Assembly (NCBI RefSeq): GCF_003991135.1
Contig: NZ_CP016379.1
Span: 2,046,001-2,110,000, forward strand
Reading direction: 5' to 3'
Length of the DNA stretch: 64,000 bases
Source: Anoxybacter fermentans
GTDB taxonomy: Bacteria; Bacillota; Halanaerobiia; DY22613
Under the pieces are notes generated by a model. The model saw only the letters and a list, made by a program, of their open reading frames with translations. It was not told the DNA's origin and did not search any database. Below, in pieces: positions 61,737 to 64,000 of this stretch; position 1 is the stretch's first letter, and each line of letters starts with the position of its first letter. The position numbers and the translations under genes are program-made.

Positions 61737-62226
61737 TCCTATCACCTCTCATTTCTGCTGCGGCATCTTTAATGGCATCTACAATCTTCTGATAACCAGT
61801 ACACCGACATAAGTTACCCGAAATCCCACGCCTAATCTCTTCCTCTGTTGGGGCTGGATTTTTATCTAACAAAGATTTTGCCGAAAGAACCATACCGGGA
61901 ATGCAATAACCACATTGAACCGCACCATTGCGAATAAATGCCTCTTGAATTGGATGAAGATTATCTAAAGTCCCCATTCCTTCGATAGTCAAAATCTCCT
62001 TACCATCAGCCTGAAAGGCCAGAACCAGACAGGAATTTACTGTTTTACCATCCATAATAACAGTACATGCTCCACATTCTCCTTTTCCACAACCTTCTTT
62101 CGTTCCAGTAAACCCCAATTTATCCCGCAAAAGGTCTATCAATCTCATCTCGGGATCAACCTGTACTTCATAACTCTCACCATTTATAGAAATATTAATT
62201 CTAATCTGATTATTCTGATTATTCAT
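61726..62226 (-). CDS. Xanthine dehydrogenase-type [2Fe-2S] subunit
   Basis: 166-residue electron-transfer subunit with both clusters: plant-type CGKGECGAC...C (about 46-66) and the C-terminal CGYC (about 106) / CRC (about 142) set (GYCIPGMVLSAKSLL and GNLCRCTGYQKIV). It overlaps the N-terminal Mo subunit gene and is itself overlapped by the FAD subunit gene (ATGA), so the complex is produced from one tightly coupled mRNA. Confidence 0.95.
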   Translation of the reverse strand: MNNQNNQIRINISINGESYEVQVDPEMRLIDLLRDKLGFTGTKEGCGKGECGACTVIMDGKTVNSCLVLAFQADGKEILTIEGMGTLDNLHPIQEAFIRNGAVQCGYCIPGMVLSAKSLLDKNPAPTEEEIRRGISGNLCRCTGYQKIVDAIKDAAAEMRGDRNER

Positions 62227-63092
62227 TGTGTCCGACCTCCCTTTTTAAATATGTTATGGATGGCACGGACAACCAACACCTTTGCCATATTCAGACGATA
62301 CTTAGAAGAACCTCGCAAATCAGAGATAGGTGAAATTTCCTGTACTAACTGGTTCATAGCAGATTCAAGAATTTGATCGGTAATCGGGTTACCTTTTAAA
62401 ATTTCTTCTGTTAACTTAACCCGTACCGGGGTTGGAGCTACTGCTCCCAGTACAATCCGACAATCCTCTACCACATCACCATCTAATGCCAGCATAACCG
62501 CTGCATTCACCGTTGAAATAGCTAATGCTTTTCGATAACCAAGTTTGACAAATGAACCTCTGTAATTTTCTTTGGGAATAGGAAAGACAAAACCAGTGAT
62601 TAATTCATCTTCTTTAGCCACATTCCGACCTGGTCCGGTAAAAAACTCAGATACCGGGATTATCCTCTCTCCCCTATCCAGGCTCAAAAGCTTTACTTTT
62701 GCATCCAGGGCAATCAGGGGCGGTAAAGTATCCCCTGCTGGAGAAGAATTGGCAACATTACCTCCGATAGTTCCCCGATTCCTGATCTGGGGAGAACCCA
62801 CCTCTGCAGCTGCTTCAGCCAAAAGTGGTGCATGATTTAAGATAATGGTGGATTCTTCTAATTGAGTATGGGTAACAAGACTCCCCACTTCAATCTCATC
62901 ATCAACGATTCTGATACTCTTTAATTCATCTAATTCATAAATATTCATGATCCGGCCTAACTCATCCAACCGCCCATAATACCGGACTAAAACATCTGTC
63001 CCACCAGCAAGAATGGTTGTTTCATCACCGTATTGATGAAGATATTGAATCGCTTCATTTATATTTTGTGGCGTAAAGCATATTAAACCCAT
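62223..63092 (-). CDS. Xanthine dehydrogenase-type FAD-binding subunit
   Basis: 289 residues from ATG 63092, behind GGGAGGTGG; the open frame to 63167 overlaps ssnA and lacks a site. FAD-binding motifs TILAGGTDVLVRYYG (about 26-40) and the NRGTIGGNVANSSPAGDT loop (about 105-122), followed by the CO_deh_flav_C domain. Typical length for the FAD subunit of three-component molybdenum hydroxylases. It lies 19 bases after the ssnA stop. Confidence 0.94.
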   Translation of the reverse strand: MGLICFTPQNINEAIQYLHQYGDETTILAGGTDVLVRYYGRLDELGRIMNIYELDELKSIRIVDDEIEVGSLVTHTQLEESTIILNHAPLLAEAAAEVGSPQIRNRGTIGGNVANSSPAGDTLPPLIALDAKVKLLSLDRGERIIPVSEFFTGPGRNVAKEDELITGFVFPIPKENYRGSFVKLGYRKALAISTVNAAVMLALDGDVVEDCRIVLGAVAPTPVRVKLTEEILKGNPITDQILESAMNQLVQEISPISDLRGSSKYRLNMAKVLVVRAIHNIFKKGGRTQ

Positions 63093-63111
63093 AGTGCCAC
63101 CTCCCATGAAT

Positions 63112-64000
63112 CTAAAATCTGATCCAGAGTTTTTGAGCCAGCTCCCGGGAACGCGCGTGAATCTCATCTAAGTCAAATCCTTTTATCTCCCGATCCTTCA
63201 TCAGTACTTTACCATTGATTATAGTCGTCACTACCCGGCCTCCCGAAACTCCAAATAGAATATGTCCATAATAATTTGTCTCATCTAATGGAGTTGGAGG
63301 ATCATAATCCAGGATTATCACATCGGCATATGCACCTTCGATAAGCTGTCCGATTGGATTTTTAAAATATTTGGCCAAAATTCGCTGGTTATTAGTAAAG
63401 ATCATCTCAGGTACTTCTGCCCAGGATGCAGATGGATCTTTTAATTCATGTTTATGCAGGATATTGGCAACTTTAACACTCTCAAACATATCTGAGGTAA
63501 AACCATCAGTACCCAGGCCGACAACAATACCTTTATTTAGCATAGTAGTTATATCAGCACAACCAACAGCATTCCCCATATTTGATTCGGGATTGTGCAC
63601 CACATTAGTACCCCGCTCCTTAAGAATCTCCATCTCCTTTTCATTTATATGCACACAATGAACAGCAATACTCTTTTCATTCCAGATCCCAAACTTATCT
63701 AGCCGCTCAACAACTCTAAGACCTGACCGATGTAAGCTATCTTCCACATCCTGAATACCTTCCGCTGTGTGGACATGAAAACCTGTATCTAAACCCTCAA
63801 TGGCCTCCCGACATTTTTCTAAGGTCCTGTCAGATAAAGTCATAGATGCATGCAGACCAAAAAGTCCATGCAGCATATCATCAGTTCGTTTCTTACAGAT
63901 TTTGATAAAACTTACATTCTCTTTGATCCCCAGAAGGGCAATCTCCTCCCCATCCCGGTCAGAAACTTCATAGGCAAGGCTGGCCCTTAAACCCACTTTT
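63112..64000 (-). CDS. ssnA: Putative aminohydrolase SsnA (5' end outside window)
   Basis: Metal-dependent amidohydrolase of the chlorohydrolase/SsnA group. About 296 residues are visible and the frame stays open to the right edge, so the start and the first metal-binding His pair are missing. Visible: HVHTAEG (about 73-79), AVHCVHINEKE (metal His), HNPESNMGNAVG and LGTDGFTSDMFES (metal Asp). SsnA occurs in purine/selenium-dependent molybdenum hydroxylase clusters in clostridia and enterics; this is consistent with the xdh genes that follow it. Confidence 0.9.
   Translation of the reverse strand, partial: KVGLRASLAYEVSDRDGEEIALLGIKENVSFIKICKKRTDDMLHGLFGLHASMTLSDRTLEKCREAIEGLDTGFHVHTAEGIQDVEDSLHRSGLRVVERLDKFGIWNEKSIAVHCVHINEKEMEILKERGTNVVHNPESNMGNAVGCADITTMLNKGIVVGLGTDGFTSDMFESVKVANILHKHELKDPSASWAEVPEMIFTNNQRILAKYFKNPIGQLIEGAYADVIILDYDPPTPLDETNYYGHILFGVSGGRVVTTIINGKVLMKDREIKGFDLDEIHARSRELAQKLWIRF

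Noticed and set aside
1-64000. tRNA, rRNA or tmRNA genes
   Set aside because: I looked for conserved T-loop and 16S/23S motifs on both strands and recognised none in this window.

Overview
The window looks like chromosome from an AT-rich, low-GC Bacillota (Firmicutes) that both sporulates and has an outer membrane. A complete spoIIIAA-AH operon argues for an endospore former. A PilQ-type secretin and two TolC-type outer-membrane efflux proteins argue for a diderm envelope. That combination fits diderm Firmicutes such as Halanaerobiales; the species is not identifiable from sequence alone. Almost every gene is on the minus strand, and TTG/GTG starts with good ribosome binding sites are frequent.

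Layout. 1-0.9 kb: accC (cut by the left edge) and accB. 1.1-2.5 kb: an intact ISL3-type insertion sequence with a perfect 8-bp target duplication. 2.6-7.8 kb: spoIIIAH to spoIIIAA. 8.3-8.9 kb: efp, whose modification loop is unusual. 9-16.2 kb: a six-gene tripartite efflux operon (two TolC-like proteins, two MacB/FtsX-type permeases, an HlyD/MacA adaptor, an ATPase) sitting inside the usual aroQ-pepP-efp-spoIIIA-accBC neighbourhood. 16.7-18.5 kb: pepP and aroQ. 18.5-30 kb: a type IV pilus locus (pilQ, pilP-like, pilO, pilN, pilM, comFB-like, minor pilins, prepilin peptidase, pilin, pilC, pilB), interrupted between pilN and pilM by a decayed tnpB. 30-31 kb: a DUF4258 / YgiT-zinc-finger toxin-antitoxin pair. 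31-40.4 kb: tmk, a DUF2225 gene, threonine aldolase, an EamA exporter, a Crp/Fnr regulator, feoA, feoB, fur with a Fur box, a small hypothetical gene, a 2-hydroxyacid dehydrogenase and an AbrB-like regulator. 40.5-42.7 kb: a graveyard of repeats and gene fragments (nested elements, an istB remnant, a truncated gene) plus a Nudix hydrolase. 42.7-51.4 kb: a type I restriction-modification island (DUF45 metallopeptidase, hsdR, hsdS, hsdM, Mrr-like nuclease) in which hsdM and hsdS are each broken at an A7 tract. 51.8-54.4 kb: an ABC-2 exporter. 55-64 kb: a purine-use cluster (NCS2 permease, adenine deaminase, a PreA-like Fe-S dehydrogenase, three-component xanthine dehydrogenase with a split molybdenum subunit, ssnA).

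The most striking undescribed feature is a family of long imperfect palindromes, about 220 bp when complete, present in about twelve full, internally deleted, halved or interrupted copies across the 64 kb. Each complete copy has about 80-bp paired arms enclosing two further hairpins, so transcript or single-stranded DNA would fold as a branched clover shape. Copies sit between genes, one supplies the stop codon of aroQ, one abuts the broken tnpB, and one is itself interrupted by another palindromic insertion flanked by a 5-bp direct repeat. Two other unrelated palindromic elements and one attC-like imperfect palindrome are also present.

Functional reading: fatty-acid synthesis entry, sporulation channel assembly, envelope-spanning efflux, pilus assembly/DNA uptake, iron uptake under Fur, DNA restriction, and purine salvage/catabolism. 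All functional calls are from recognised sequence motifs and family resemblance read by eye; no database search was run.
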